DNA of 64,000 bases from an archaeon. GTDB taxonomy: Archaea > Thermoproteota > Thermoprotei_A > Marsarchaeales > Marsarchaeaceae. Under the pieces are notes generated by a model. The model ran no database searches, was not told where the DNA came from, and was given only the letters and a program-made list of their open reading frames with translations. Location: assembly GCA_021817005.1 (NCBI GenBank), contig JAKAWJ010000001.1, positions 1 through 64,000 of the forward strand. The letters run 5' to 3'. Positions 7,911 through 17,079 of the stretch are shown piece after piece (positions within the stretch are counted from its first letter, which is position 1; the number at the start of each line of letters is the position of its first letter). The position numbers and the translations under genes were made by a program.

Positions 7911-10169
7911 GTGCATGCCGCGTTTGCGTTTACGCTACTTTTACTTTGCCTAGCCAGTGCTGCAGGGGTAATCGCGGCAGTTCCTCAGACCCTTCCCCTT
8001 GCGCCAAGCTTACTGACTTCTAAACAGTCCAGCACTCACAGTGTAGAGTCAGGGGCAGGTCTTCCTGCGGGCTCGCCAAAAGGAGCCCTGCCAGTGCTGG
8101 CGAACAAAACCCCCGAGTCTGCAATCCCAGCTGCAAACTACGATGAGCAGCTTGGTGAGACCTTGACACAGAATTTTATAACGCTTGCATACAACATCAC
8201 GGCACTCACGCAGACTGACTCTTACGGCTACGGCCCCTCCTACTTTGTGAATGGTTACATGAACGGAGGCTGGTGGTATCAGGCCGGGCTGGCCTATGAC
8301 TGGCCCTACGCAGCGGGGGGTTACAATCCCGGATTTAATCTGCTCTACGAAGTGTGGAATGCGAGCGGGAGCTCGGTATTTCCTTCTCAAGGACGGGCAG
8401 GCATGCTGAGCCTTTCGGGCCCCGTGAACAGCGGGGACAAAGTGCTGGTTGGCATACACTACGACAACGCGACGAACGAGGTTTCAATGTACGCCCTCGA
8501 CTGGAACACTGGCTCCTACGCCCTCATCTCCTACGCAGCACACGGCTCCTATTTCGAGGGAGACCCAAACTCCGCATCTACAACTCAAGGTTACTTTACT
8601 GGACCAATGACGGAGTGGTACCACGTCAGTCCTTACTATGGAGGAGAGCAGGTGCAGACTTATTCAGATGGTGGTTTCCAGCTTACGTCGGCGTGGTTGT
8701 GGGCGGACGAATTCAATCCAACTTCAAATGTTTCCGAGTTCTCCTCCTCGACCAACTCTCCAGTCAGCTTTTCACCGCCAGCCGAGCTGCAACCGTTTGC
8801 TTCAAACGGGGCGGTGGAATACGGAAGCGCCTACGAGTTCGTGACTGGTGCGCTCCCCCTTAGCCTTACAAGCGGAAGCCTCAATTCAGAAACCACGGAC
8901 GCCAATTTCTCTTCGTCTGTGGCTTTCAGCCTGAGCGTTAGCGGAGGAGTGCCGCCGTATACTTATGCGGTCTACGTTGGTGGAACCCAAGTATACTCTT
9001 CTCAGTTCTCCGGAGGGTCACTTTCCACTTCTGTGCCAATCCCGGGGCTCGCCGCCGGGACCCGTTACTACGATATTGTGGTCACAGACTCTGACGGCAA
9101 TTCGGTAACTACCGGTGACGGGCAAATCACAGTGAATCCTGATCCTTCCGTCAGCGGCTCATTGTCGCAGAAGAACTACGATGCCGGTCAAAACCTAACA
9201 GTGTACTACAGGGCTTCTGGCGGCACTCCTCCTTATACCATTAGTATCTCGGTGAATGGCACTGCAGCCCAGAACGGGACAGTGCTCAGGAGTCTGGGGG
9301 CGCACGTCGCCTATGTCAAACTCGTGGATTCCGTGGGCTACGTCGTGAAGTCGAGTCCGCTTGAGTTTGCCGTGAACCCCGACCCTTCGAGCAAGCTGTC
9401 AGCAGTTAGGACCACGACTGACGCTGGACTCACTGTCGAGATAAGTGATATGGTTCTGAACGGAACAGCCCCCTACTCTTACGCCTGGTACGTAAACGGC
9501 GCAGAGTCGAGCGGCACGTCCAGCTTTGGTTTCAGTGCTTCCCAGCTTGGGCGTTATACCGTGTACTCTATTGTCACCGACGCAGCTGGGTACAGGGTGA
9601 AGTCCGGCAATGTGACGCTCGACGTGAATCCCGACCCGGTAATATCGTCTTTCAGCGTATCACCACAGTCCTCCAACTTCTTCCTGCTGGCCACTTCAGC
9701 AAGCGCAACTGGTTCGGCATCCTCTGGAACCGGTCCCTATACGTATGAGTGGTATGATAACGGGTTGCTGGTATCCAATACGACTTCTCCGAGTTATACC
9801 TATCAGTTCAAGAATATGGGTGAGCACACCCTGCAACTAAAGGTGCTGGACGCAGCGGGTTATGTCGTGAGCTCTCAGACCGTGGCCATCGATTACACCT
9901 ACAACTTTCTCACAATAGGACTGGTCGCGGCTGTCGTCGCAGGTGTAATCGGAGGCGGGCTGGCAGTCTTGCGCAGGCGGAAGGGCAAAGGCGAAAGTGG
10001 GACAGAAGCGGCCGCAACAACAATGGCACAGCCGCCGGTTTCTCAAGCGCCGCAAAATACTGCTCCCCCTGCAAAGACGGAGCCCTCGATAGCTTACTGC
10101 CCGGAGTGCGGCCACAGGTTGACCGGCGGTAACTTCTGCGAAAAATGCGGAGCCAAACTTTCAGGCTAA
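7911..10169 (+). CDS. Secreted surface protein with Ig/PKD-like repeats, C-terminal anchor and cytoplasmic zinc ribbon
   Basis: 752 residues from a leaderless GTG. A hydrophobic signal segment (about 5-23) precedes a large extracellular domain rich in Tyr, Gly and Trp (about 75-310). About four PKD/Ig-like repeats of ~85 residues follow, joined by recurring VNPDP linkers and sharing D-(S/A)-x-GY-V-x-S motifs. Next come a membrane helix (about 665-687), a basic stop-transfer RRRKG and a ~65-residue cytoplasmic tail ending in a zinc ribbon, CPECGHRLTGGNFCEKCG. A cytoplasmic zinc ribbon on a surface anchor suggests an interaction or sensing role; this is inference. The N-terminal domain could be related to archaeal surface proteases, but I saw no catalytic motif. 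Confidence 0.9.
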   Translation: MHAAFAFTLLLLCLASAAGVIAAVPQTLPLAPSLLTSKQSSTHSVESGAGLPAGSPKGALPVLANKTPESAIPAANYDEQLGETLTQNFITLAYNITALTQTDSYGYGPSYFVNGYMNGGWWYQAGLAYDWPYAAGGYNPGFNLLYEVWNASGSSVFPSQGRAGMLSLSGPVNSGDKVLVGIHYDNATNEVSMYALDWNTGSYALISYAAHGSYFEGDPNSASTTQGYFTGPMTEWYHVSPYYGGEQVQTYSDGGFQLTSAWLWADEFNPTSNVSEFSSSTNSPVSFSPPAELQPFASNGAVEYGSAYEFVTGALPLSLTSGSLNSETTDANFSSSVAFSLSVSGGVPPYTYAVYVGGTQVYSSQFSGGSLSTSVPIPGLAAGTRYYDIVVTDSDGNSVTTGDGQITVNPDPSVSGSLSQKNYDAGQNLTVYYRASGGTPPYTISISVNGTAAQNGTVLRSLGAHVAYVKLVDSVGYVVKSSPLEFAVNPDPSSKLSAVRTTTDAGLTVEISDMVLNGTAPYSYAWYVNGAESSGTSSFGFSASQLGRYTVYSIVTDAAGYRVKSGNVTLDVNPDPVISSFSVSPQSSNFFLLATSASATGSASSGTGPYTYEWYDNGLLVSNTTSPSYTYQFKNMGEHTLQLKVLDAAGYVVSSQTVAIDYTYNFLTIGLVAAVVAGVIGGGLAVLRRRKGKGESGTEAAATTMAQPPVSQAPQNTAPPAKTEPSIAYCPECGHRLTGGNFCEKCGAKLSG

Positions 10170-10559
10170 AGTCGAAGCAAGCTTGGGAAAGGCGAGCACG
10201 TAGCTCCAATTATGACTATTGTATTCGGTTTGGTAATGGAAAATATTCGCAGATATGATTACAGCTCGCGTCATGACGGGTTTCGCGATTGACAGTTAGT
10301 CGCCACCTCTTGCTTGACCCTATCCCTTCTTCTGCTTTTCCTTCACATGATACCTTTCTGTATATCACTGCGGTCCAGTCGCCGGCAGGCAACCCGCCAA
10401 AGAGAAGTCTCACGAACGGTCAGGCAAGCTCGAAGTATTACTCGTCACCGGAAACACTTACTCTGCTTCTTCCATTGGGTCTGGACACAGATGCGTCCCG
10501 GCAGTCGCCGCAGTGAACCATCTCGCCGGCTTCATTGCGGTGGGTGAGTGAAGTCCCGA

Positions 10560-10835
10560 TTCCCGGTTGTTCGCTCAATGGTCAGATAGGAGGGTTACCC
10601 GCAAAGAGCGGGGAGATTCGCGCATGTAGAGAGGGCTACTTCCGTAACGAGTCCCCGGGCGATGTTTAAACGGGCAGAGCAGCCCGGGCCAAAAGTCACA
10701 GGCTTCGTCAAGGGAGAGAGTCGCTCTCTCTTCCCTGCGTGAACGGACCACGTGCAGAGGCATCGGTTTCATCAGGCAGATTGGCGTTCGGATAACCCGT
10801 GGTTGTAAGAAGTTTCGCGGGTTCAAAATCTGAAC
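10560..10835. other. GC-rich intergenic region with strong hairpins, possible structured RNA
   Basis: This gene-free stretch contains several inverted repeats. AGGGAGAGAG pairs with CTCTCTCTTCCCT around a TCG loop at 10711-10736. CCCGGGC at 10654 pairs with GCCCGGG at 10682. AACCCG near 10795 pairs with CGCGGGTT near 10816. An 83-codon minus-strand frame (10575-10826) covers it but has an unconvincing composition. I recognise no tRNA, SRP, RNase P or rRNA signature. 10170-10560 holds nothing I can assign. Confidence 0.3.
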
Positions 10836-10845
10836 TTTCTTCCCG

Positions 10846-10853
10846 GTTTAAAT
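10846..10853 (+). promoter_or_regulatory. TATA box of the ABC cassette
   Basis: GTTTAAAT predicts a transcription start near 10876, nine bases before the ATG at 10885. Confidence 0.6.
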
Positions 10854-10884
10854 CGTCGGGGTTATAGTTAGCCCGCGCTTCGAA

Positions 10885-11667
10885 ATGCTCGAAATCGATG
10901 ACCTATCCGTGACTTACCGGAAGGGTTCAGATGCTTTGAAGGGAGTTAACCTGAAGCTCCATAAGGGCAAGGCGGTCGTGGTCGGCCCAAACGGCTCCGG
11001 CAAAACCACCCTACTCAGAGCCACGCTGGGGCTTGCGCCGATAAGCCGCGGACGAGTGCGCGTCTTTGGACTAGACGTGCAGAGTATCAGGACCGATACC
11101 AGGCTTTCGACCAACGTGCTTGAAGTCTATCGTCTCGCCCGGCTGCGAGTAAAGGACATAATTTCCCTTTACGCGGAATTGAAGGGCGCAGATCCAGCGC
11201 AGTCGCTCAAGATGATCGACGACTTTGAACTCGGCGGCATACTGAGCAAGTGGATATATGAACTCAGTTCGGGCCAGCAAAAGCTGCTCGGAAACATACT
11301 CGCGCTGAGTTTCGAGCCCAGGCTCTGTCTGCTCGACGAGCCCTTCGACCAGGTTGACCAGTCCCGCAGGCTGAGGCTGGCCCAGCTGCTTCGGGATTTC
11401 CCTGGAGAAGTGCTCCTGAACACTCACGAGTTTGGCCTGCTGGACAGGCTGGGAGACTCTGCGCTCTACTTTATGATCGAAGGCAGGTTATTCGGAAGTT
11501 TCGAGCTTTCGCAGCTTACGAGGCTGTATATCAGCCGCGGGGAGGTGGCGGGTGCGCTCGTAACGCTCGACACTTCCTACGGGAAGTTCTCGGTGACTCT
11601 GGACAGGGGCGAGGCCGCAATAACCACTTCGACTTCGCTTGAAAGGTTGCTCGAGGCGGTTGCGTGA
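10885..11667 (+). CDS. ABC-2-type transporter ATP-binding protein
   Basis: Cytoplasmic ATPase of 260 residues. Walker A is GPNGSGKTTLL, the signature is shortened to ELSSGQQKLLGNIL, Walker B is LCLLDEPFDQVD, and the switch histidine lies in LLNTHEFG. The Q/SSGQQ signature and single-domain layout resemble the CcmA/ABC-2 export group. The stop overlaps the start of the membrane protein gene that follows by 4 bases, so the two are co-translated, and that protein is the likely permease. Confidence 0.9.
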   Translation: MLEIDDLSVTYRKGSDALKGVNLKLHKGKAVVVGPNGSGKTTLLRATLGLAPISRGRVRVFGLDVQSIRTDTRLSTNVLEVYRLARLRVKDIISLYAELKGADPAQSLKMIDDFELGGILSKWIYELSSGQQKLLGNILALSFEPRLCLLDEPFDQVDQSRRLRLAQLLRDFPGEVLLNTHEFGLLDRLGDSALYFMIEGRLFGSFELSQLTRLYISRGEVAGALVTLDTSYGKFSVTLDRGEAAITTSTSLERLLEAVA

Positions 11668-12476
11668 TGGCCGTAATCAGCTACTATACCCGGAGCCTGC
11701 TCACGAACAAGAGCCTGTGGGGCTGGGGAGTGCTCTTTATGGGTTTCTGGCTCGTCCTGGGAGCCTACATATTCGTCCAGAGCGGAGAAATTGCTACAGC
11801 CCAGGCCGCTCTGGCTTACACCGCAGACTGGTACGGGATAATCGCGCTGTTTTCGCTGTCGAGCCTGTCAACCAGTATCGCGTACTCTATCTATTACGCT
11901 TCGCCCGCGCTCGCCTACTGCTTCCGCTATACAAAACTCAGGCCCATCACATATCTCCTGAATTTACTGGGTTCGTCCTCCTTTCTGGGCGTGTTTCTCA
12001 GCCTCATCATGCTCGGGGGGACCTACGCGCTCTACAGCACGAGATTCGGATTCAATCTAAAGCCGAGCGATATTCCGGCTGCCGTGATCTTCTCCGCGCT
12101 TTCTGGCGCGTTCATGCTCGCGCTTTCATCTTTCCTCGTGCTTGTTGTGAACAACTACCTCGGGCTCCGGAACGTTTCCTTCGTCTCATTCGTTCCGCTC
12201 CTTCTATCCTATGTCTTCGGGTTCGGCCAACTTTTTACGTCGCTTCCGACTGTGCTCCTCTATTCGTCGCCCATGACCGCAATGATTGATTTGCTTTACC
12301 ACTTTTACAGCGGCTACGCTCCTACGGTTGTGCTCACCAACCCCTCGAGTGCAGCTCTGGACTGGAGATTGATGGCAGCGAGCCTGACAGCGTGGACACT
12401 CGTTCTGCTCCTCACAAGCGGATTCCTTCTCGGCCGGATTAGGCCACGCTCGATAGAAGAGGCCCGCCAGGCTTGA
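11664..12476 (+). CDS. ABC-2-like membrane permease
   Basis: 270-residue protein with about six predicted helices and no recognisable catalytic motif. It starts with GTG-ATG overlapping the ATPase stop. Position and topology make it the membrane half of the exporter. The last residues (RPRSIEEARQA) form a cytoplasmic tail, and the TGA overlaps the TTG start of the next gene. Confidence 0.8.
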   Translation: MMAVISYYTRSLLTNKSLWGWGVLFMGFWLVLGAYIFVQSGEIATAQAALAYTADWYGIIALFSLSSLSTSIAYSIYYASPALAYCFRYTKLRPITYLLNLLGSSSFLGVFLSLIMLGGTYALYSTRFGFNLKPSDIPAAVIFSALSGAFMLALSSFLVLVVNNYLGLRNVSFVSFVPLLLSYVFGFGQLFTSLPTVLLYSSPMTAMIDLLYHFYSGYAPTVVLTNPSSAALDWRLMAASLTAWTLVLLLTSGFLLGRIRPRSIEEARQA

Positions 12477-13144
12477 CGGTCGGGGGCGAGCTTTCGCGGG
12501 ACGAGCTCGAGTGGGTTTCCAGGCGCACTCTCGATTTCGAGGAGTATGTGCTGCGCAGAGCGTGGGGAGTTTTCTACGCGACGTGGGCGGCAGCCTATCT
12601 CGCCTATGTGGGTTTGCCATATCTTATTTCGGGACTGCCGAATGCGTTCGCATGGCCGGTTTATGCGCTAGGCTATGGCGTAGTGAGCATTTCAGCTGGC
12701 ATACTCGCAGGCAGAATTTTTCTCACTGCGGGACGCACGCTCAGATTGAGAAGGTCACTGGAGCCCGAGAGCTGGAGCGGGGGGTTCGGGCTTCGGTTCA
12801 TTGCAGTGTTCGTTCTCTTCTTTGCGTCAGCGGGACTGAGCGTCTACTTTTTTGGAGCAAGAGGGATTTCGCTCTACTTCGTGGTGTTGCTGGTTTACGA
12901 TGTTTATCTATTCCGGCTGCTGAAATCAAGCTTTGGAAAGCTATCTTTTGACGGACTTGTGGCTACGATAAGCTACGGAGCAGGCGCGCTCGCATCTTCC
13001 GCTGCAGCGGCTCTCGGGCTCTGGGATTACGTCACAGCGGCGTGGGTTGTGACCGCGGCCTGCTGGCTGTTTTCTTCGGTGTACGCGCTCTATCACGCCC
13101 CCGAGGTTTACGCTGGGGGCTCTTTCATGGTGGAGAGAGATTAA
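12473..13144 (+). CDS. Six-helix membrane protein of the ABC cassette
   Basis: 223 residues. A polar N-terminal stretch (ELSRDELEWVSRRTLDFEEYVLRRAW) precedes about six helices. It begins at a TTG that shares bases with the previous TGA (TTGA), which implies translational coupling. No family was recognised. It is probably an accessory membrane subunit, or part of a regulator pair with the winged-helix protein that follows. Confidence 0.75.
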   Translation: MTVGGELSRDELEWVSRRTLDFEEYVLRRAWGVFYATWAAAYLAYVGLPYLISGLPNAFAWPVYALGYGVVSISAGILAGRIFLTAGRTLRLRRSLEPESWSGGFGLRFIAVFVLFFASAGLSVYFFGARGISLYFVVLLVYDVYLFRLLKSSFGKLSFDGLVATISYGAGALASSAAAALGLWDYVTAAWVVTAACWLFSSVYALYHAPEVYAGGSFMVERD

Positions 13145-13514
13145 GAAAAGAGAAGAAGAGGAAGAGGGGACGGCTGCGGCCAGCCGGAACGAGCGCCTGA
13201 AAGAGTTCGCGAGCCTGCTTGACGAGCCCGCGCTAAGGTCCACCGCGAGACTGCTCATTCTCGCATCGCTAGCGCTCAACCGCCGAATGGGTTTCGCTAC
13301 GCTCTTGCAGCTCACAAGTCTGGGGAAGGGCAGCCTGAGCGCGCATCTCGACCAGCTCGAGGAAGCCGGCCTGCTCAGGCTCAGGCGAGTGTTCACAATC
13401 GCGGGTCCCAGAGTCGTCGCTGACATAACTCCGAAGGGACTCGACGCGTATGAAAAATACATAGGAGTGCTTGAGAAGCTGGGCAGCGCCCGAAAGGAAA
13501 GCTCGCAGGACTAG
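13140..13514 (+). CDS. Winged-helix transcriptional regulator (HTH_34-like)
   Basis: The complete domain runs from DEPALRSTARLLILASLA through the recognition helix (SLGKGSLSAHLDQLEEAGLL) to the wing and the ITPKGLDAYEKY tail. This matches the fold of HTH_34/MarR-like repressors with a GKGSLSxHL core. The first ATG (13287) lies inside the domain. In the 49 codons upstream there is no ATG, GTG or TTG, only an ATT at 13140 that overlaps the TAA of the membrane protein gene. The product therefore starts at a rare codon, or by re-initiation, or the two genes are joined by a frameshift. It likely controls this cassette. Confidence 0.75.
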   Translation: MKKREEEEEGTAAASRNERLKEFASLLDEPALRSTARLLILASLALNRRMGFATLLQLTSLGKGSLSAHLDQLEEAGLLRLRRVFTIAGPRVVADITPKGLDAYEKYIGVLEKLGSARKESSQD

Positions 13515-13743
13515 GCTTGAGGCATGGCTCGGAAGTCAAGTTACACAGTGACTGTTTGAGTGTTGAATTGACTGATTGAGTGGCACCGCGGACTCATGTT
13601 GTCTAGCTCAAGGCGGAGGAAACTACCGCAGATATTTTTCTGGCGTGGGGGGGGGGAAACAAAGTTACACACGGGGTAGCACGTTCTTGCGAGAGTTGGG
13701 CGCTCAGCTAAAACGGGCAGAAAGCGATATCAGACGCTTGAGC

Positions 13744-15054
13744 ATGCCCCGGGAAGTGTCACAGCCGCCCAGTTACAGCGCCCAAACGCCCGGAAGGTTC
13801 GGACCGGAGAACGAGTTCGTGCTCCCGAATTATGACGGATACTGCCTGAACAACGTTCCCCGGGCGATACGGGCTCTGCTGGAGGGCAGAGGGCGTGCCG
13901 CAGGAAGGCTCGGCTCTCTTATTGAGAGCAGGACCGGGTTGCGGGATGTGAGAAACATCGTGCTCGTCCTCGCGGACGGCCTGGGTTACGGGCTCTGGGA
14001 GGAGCACGCAAACGACCCGGGGTTTTTTGCGACCGTTACGAAAGCAGGGTTTGCGCAACCGATAACGACCGTCTTTCCGTCGACTACGTGCGCCGCGCTC
14101 ACTACGCTTGCGACAGGGCTCACTCCCCAGGAGCACGGGCTCGCAGAGTGGTTCCTGTACCTCAGGGAAGTGGACGCTGTTATCGAGTCGCTTCCCTTCC
14201 GGCGCATGGGCTCAGAGATGGTGGATGAGCTCCTCGCCGAAGTCGATTCGCGCGTGCTTTTCAGCGGAAGGCCGGTGTTCGAATCGCTGAGCGAGAAAGG
14301 AGTGGATTGTCACTCGCTCCTTGGTCGCGGGATAGCATCTACTGCTTACACCAAGTTGTCACTTTCGGGGTCGAACATAACGGGGTATGATTCGCCGCAG
14401 GAGATGTTCCAGAGTGTTACAAAGATAGTGAACCGTGCCCGGTCTCCGACGCTGGTTTACGCCTACCTCCCAAACGTGGACAGCGCCGAGCACAGGTATG
14501 GCCCGAGGTCGGATGAGGCGGCGCTCGAAGTGGCCTCGCTATCCGCTGGTCTTGGAGAGTCTTTGAGGGGGCTTGAGAGCGCGGCAGCAGATTCCACGCT
14601 CGTAATTCTCACCGCGGATCACGGTCACGTCCAGACCAAGCCTGAAGAGATGCGATACCTGAACCGCTACCCTGCTCTTGTATCCGCTTTTGAGCGAGGG
14701 CCCACTGGCAGGCAAATACTTCCGGCAGGTTCGCCGAGGGACGTTATGCTGCATATCAAGAAGGAAGATTACTTTGATGCGAAGGCGTTGCTCGAGGCAG
14801 AATTGGGAAGCCTAGTTGTGGCGCTTTCGACAGATGACGCGCTCGGGCTTGGATTGTATGGGAGAGGCTCGCCAGCCCAGGCGTTCAGAGAGCGAGTGGG
14901 GAACCTCCTCCTCCTTATGCGGGATTCGGAAAGCGCATGGTTCGAATTTGAGGGTGCACCTCCTCTTGACTTGGTAGGGATGCACGGTGGAGCTACGGAG
15001 GACGAAATCATGATACCGCTCGCCGTGGCAAAGGCAAGCTCGTTCAAGAAGTGA
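13744..15054 (+). CDS. Alkaline phosphatase-superfamily nucleotide pyrophosphatase/phosphodiesterase
   Basis: Two-metal phosphodiesterase-fold enzyme (type I phosphodiesterase/nucleotide pyrophosphatase family). The first metal Asp is in VLVLADGLGYGL, the nucleophilic Thr in FPSTTCAALTTLATG, and the other metal ligands in PNVDSAEHRYGP and ILTADHGHVQ. There is no signal peptide, so it is cytoplasmic. The frame extends back to 13576, but the ATG at 13744 (MPREVSQPPSY) gives a compact 436-residue protein. The 57 upstream residues are low-complexity and include glycine codons from a run of ten Gs (13647-13656). Substrate unknown. Confidence 0.87.
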   Translation: MPREVSQPPSYSAQTPGRFGPENEFVLPNYDGYCLNNVPRAIRALLEGRGRAAGRLGSLIESRTGLRDVRNIVLVLADGLGYGLWEEHANDPGFFATVTKAGFAQPITTVFPSTTCAALTTLATGLTPQEHGLAEWFLYLREVDAVIESLPFRRMGSEMVDELLAEVDSRVLFSGRPVFESLSEKGVDCHSLLGRGIASTAYTKLSLSGSNITGYDSPQEMFQSVTKIVNRARSPTLVYAYLPNVDSAEHRYGPRSDEAALEVASLSAGLGESLRGLESAAADSTLVILTADHGHVQTKPEEMRYLNRYPALVSAFERGPTGRQILPAGSPRDVMLHIKKEDYFDAKALLEAELGSLVVALSTDDALGLGLYGRGSPAQAFRERVGNLLLLMRDSESAWFEFEGAPPLDLVGMHGGATEDEIMIPLAVAKASSFKK

Positions 15055-15485
15055 CTACTTTCGCGGGGCTTTGAGCGCGGGCCGTGGGCTCTTCCAAAGT
15101 GAACTTGGGAACTCGTGAATCCCGTCGCAGAGTCTAACTGCCAGTGTCAGAGTGGAAGGGGTGGAGGCGGCACATAGAAAGAGTGGATGCTGCCACACAC
15201 CTCAAAGCGGGTGTTACTCAGAGCAGCCTCGCGTCGCTCGAATTGAACGCGATGAAGACTCTCGAAGGATTATTCGATAGACGGAGCAACGCGCCGCGTA
15301 ACTGGGCCTGAAAAACTACAATCGGATAGAAAGATTTCTGAATGTGTCGGGGCAAGGCTGATGTGGTGCGCAAACCTCTACTTGTACTATGGAAAGTCTG
15401 CAAAGTTCTAGAGGTTCCACTCCTCAATCTCTCTTTTGATTTTAAAGAGAAGATGAATCTCTTTTTCTGAATCAGTCTTCCACAT

Positions 15486-15536
15486 GTCAGTAGTGGCAGC
15501 CATTACCGGCGGACTTCTGAGCCTTCTGCTAGCATG
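15486..15536 (+). other. 17-codon fragment resembling the start of a membrane protein
   Basis: ATG reading MSVVAAITGGLLSLLLA then TGA, about 40 bases after a TTTTAAAG element. It resembles the first helix of a lost membrane protein. The rest of 15055-15533 shows no gene. Confidence 0.2.
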
Positions 15537-16250
15537 AGTACGCTACCAAGCGCACACTGTCTCGAACTCTTTCGCCAAATAAGGAACTTCCTTGATATGG
15601 ATTTCTCATATGAATTGCAGTCGCGTTGCAACAATGGATTATTGCTTAGACGAAACTGGGTGCCGAGGCGACTGCGGTTGAGATCAAGCGTCGGATACAG
15701 AATCTGCCCTCAAATTGAACTCTCTTTAAAAGAAGGAGAGTTACGTCCGTTATCTACTTCCAATAATGATGCATGGGGCCATCGATTAAGTGGTCAAAAG
15801 CAACGAGTCGGCAGGTACAGGATTCGCAGGTTGCTCAGAGAGTCGTGGCGCAGTTGGCTACCGAGAGAACCACTGGGCACGGGAATGGACTTCGGGCATT
15901 TTCTGGAAATAGATTCGCTAGGTAGTGCAGTTACTCGCTCCGAGATTTTCACGGACTGCTGGAAGGAGGTCAGTGAGCAGATGCGGAAACTTTACGCTAC
16001 GCGAGATTTGGAACGTTTGTTCAGCGTGAATGGATACTTCACCTCTTGCTCCCCTACCTGGCTCCGAATAGAGAAAGCTGGAGCATCCGGCTCTGCGTAT
16101 GTGATTGGCATTAGAGGCCGACGAGCCCTTCCTAATATGGAATCTATGGCATATCATGTAAGCAAGCCAAGTATTCCCGGTACGTCAAGCCCTTCCGCAG
16201 CTTCAGGGAGAATTGAGGTTCAAGCTGAGGGAGAAGGGAAGGTGGAGTAG
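15534..16250 (+). CDS. Uncertain open frame of 238 codons
   Basis: The first half has an arginine-rich, unconvincing composition. The second half (from about residue 117, MDFGHFLEIDSLG) looks more like a real protein. The TAG lies four bases before the TTG of a convincing zinc-ribbon gene whose ribosome-binding site overlaps its last codons, which slightly favours a real gene in an operon. No family was recognised. A near-perfect inverted repeat lies inside it at 15718-15742 (AACTCTC/GAGAGTT arms). Confidence 0.3.
   Translation: MSTLPSAHCLELFRQIRNFLDMDFSYELQSRCNNGLLLRRNWVPRRLRLRSSVGYRICPQIELSLKEGELRPLSTSNNDAWGHRLSGQKQRVGRYRIRRLLRESWRSWLPREPLGTGMDFGHFLEIDSLGSAVTRSEIFTDCWKEVSEQMRKLYATRDLERLFSVNGYFTSCSPTWLRIEKAGASGSAYVIGIRGRRALPNMESMAYHVSKPSIPGTSSPSAASGRIEVQAEGEGKVE
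15718..15742. repeat. Short inverted repeat (hairpin)
   Basis: AACTCTC and GAGAGTT arms, with further TT/AA pairing around a TAAAAG centre. It lies inside the uncertain 15534-16250 frame, which weakens the case that that frame is coding. Confidence 0.45.
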
Positions 16251-16253
16251 CAC

Positions 16254-16619
16254 TTGGAGAGTGGAAAAACGGACTACCTCCTCCGGGCGTTCGTCTCCGA
16301 GCGCGCACTCACTCCTTCGAAGAACCCGCCGCTCTGCGACGCGTGTGCAGAGCCCTTCGAGAAGGTCGAGGAGCGGGCGGGCTTCGATGTCGCCGCGCTC
16401 GTGCTAATAGATTCAGAGACCGGAGAAGGCTCTCTCTGGGGGCTCGTCTGTCCGAAGTGCGTGAGCGTTTACCACGGGGAGCTTTCGGTAAAGACCGAAC
16501 GGGAGGAACCAGAGGCAGCACGGGCGCTAAGGGGTGTGCTCGGCCATCCGCTTATGATTGAAACCATCGAAACAGACGAAGAGTTTTACAACGCTCTCCG
16601 GAGAGGAGTTTCGAAGTGA
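16254..16619 (+). CDS. Small zinc-ribbon protein
   Basis: 121 residues from a TTG preceded by a GGTGGAG ribosome-binding-like stretch; it is the first possible start after an in-frame TAG. CDAC (about 29-32) and CPKC (about 67-70) form a zinc ribbon around a segment beginning FEKVEERAGFDVAALV. The C-terminal half is acidic. No family was recognised; a nucleic-acid or protein-binding role is possible. Confidence 0.7.
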   Translation: MESGKTDYLLRAFVSERALTPSKNPPLCDACAEPFEKVEERAGFDVAALVLIDSETGEGSLWGLVCPKCVSVYHGELSVKTEREEPEAARALRGVLGHPLMIETIETDEEFYNALRRGVSK

Positions 16620-16709
16620 GCGACTCCGGAGTGCGCGGGGGAGAGAGCGGTCGAGCGATAGCGCGGCCAGCCGTGAATACTTGAAGTGTTCTTCCGGCGG
16701 TTCTGACGA

Positions 16710-17079
16710 ATGGACGCAAAGATGCGTGGTTGTCGTACGTGTAGCAAAGACCGCGGAGGGCTACGTGGACGAGTTTGACGGTTTGGAGGGTGGGGCGTAG
16801 AGTGCACCCAAGTGCGCGAGAAATGCAGGAAGAGTTTCGAGGACGCCCCGGCCAAAAGAATCCGACTCACCGCGCACGTCTCTTTTCGCTTTGGGCACTG
16901 GCCAGGCTCGACAAGAAGCGCCACCGGGCCATCGAAGTCCTCGAGTGCGGTGAGCGCCGTCGGAGTTTCAACGTCGTTGCAGCGGTTGTTTGTCTCGAGC
17001 CAGAAGGTGCAGCCTTTGCCTATTGGCTGCCCTCAAGACTATCAGGCACGCGATCGGAAAGTGCAGTGTCTATGGCTTG
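16710..17079 (+). pseudogene. Frameshifted small zinc-finger-like gene
   Basis: Coherent pieces occur in different plus-strand frames: MRGCRTCSKDRGG, then ECTQVREKCRKSFEDAPAKR with LTAHVSFRFGHW, then RLDKKRHRAIEVLECGERR. Together they look like one cysteine-containing ~90-residue protein broken by a TGA and at least one frameshift. The end overlaps the 3' end of the next minus-strand gene. Confidence 0.35.

Noticed and set aside
7911-10169. Thermopsin-type acid protease
   Set aside because: Size and secretion fit, but no thermopsin catalytic or diagnostic motif could be identified.
10575-10826. 83-codon minus-strand frame over the hairpin region
   Set aside because: It spans strong inverted repeats and has no start context; better explained as non-coding sequence.
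13647-13656. Run of ten Gs inside the upstream extension of the phosphodiesterase frame
   Set aside because: It could suggest phase variation, but it lies before the likely start codon and is as easily a sequencing artefact.
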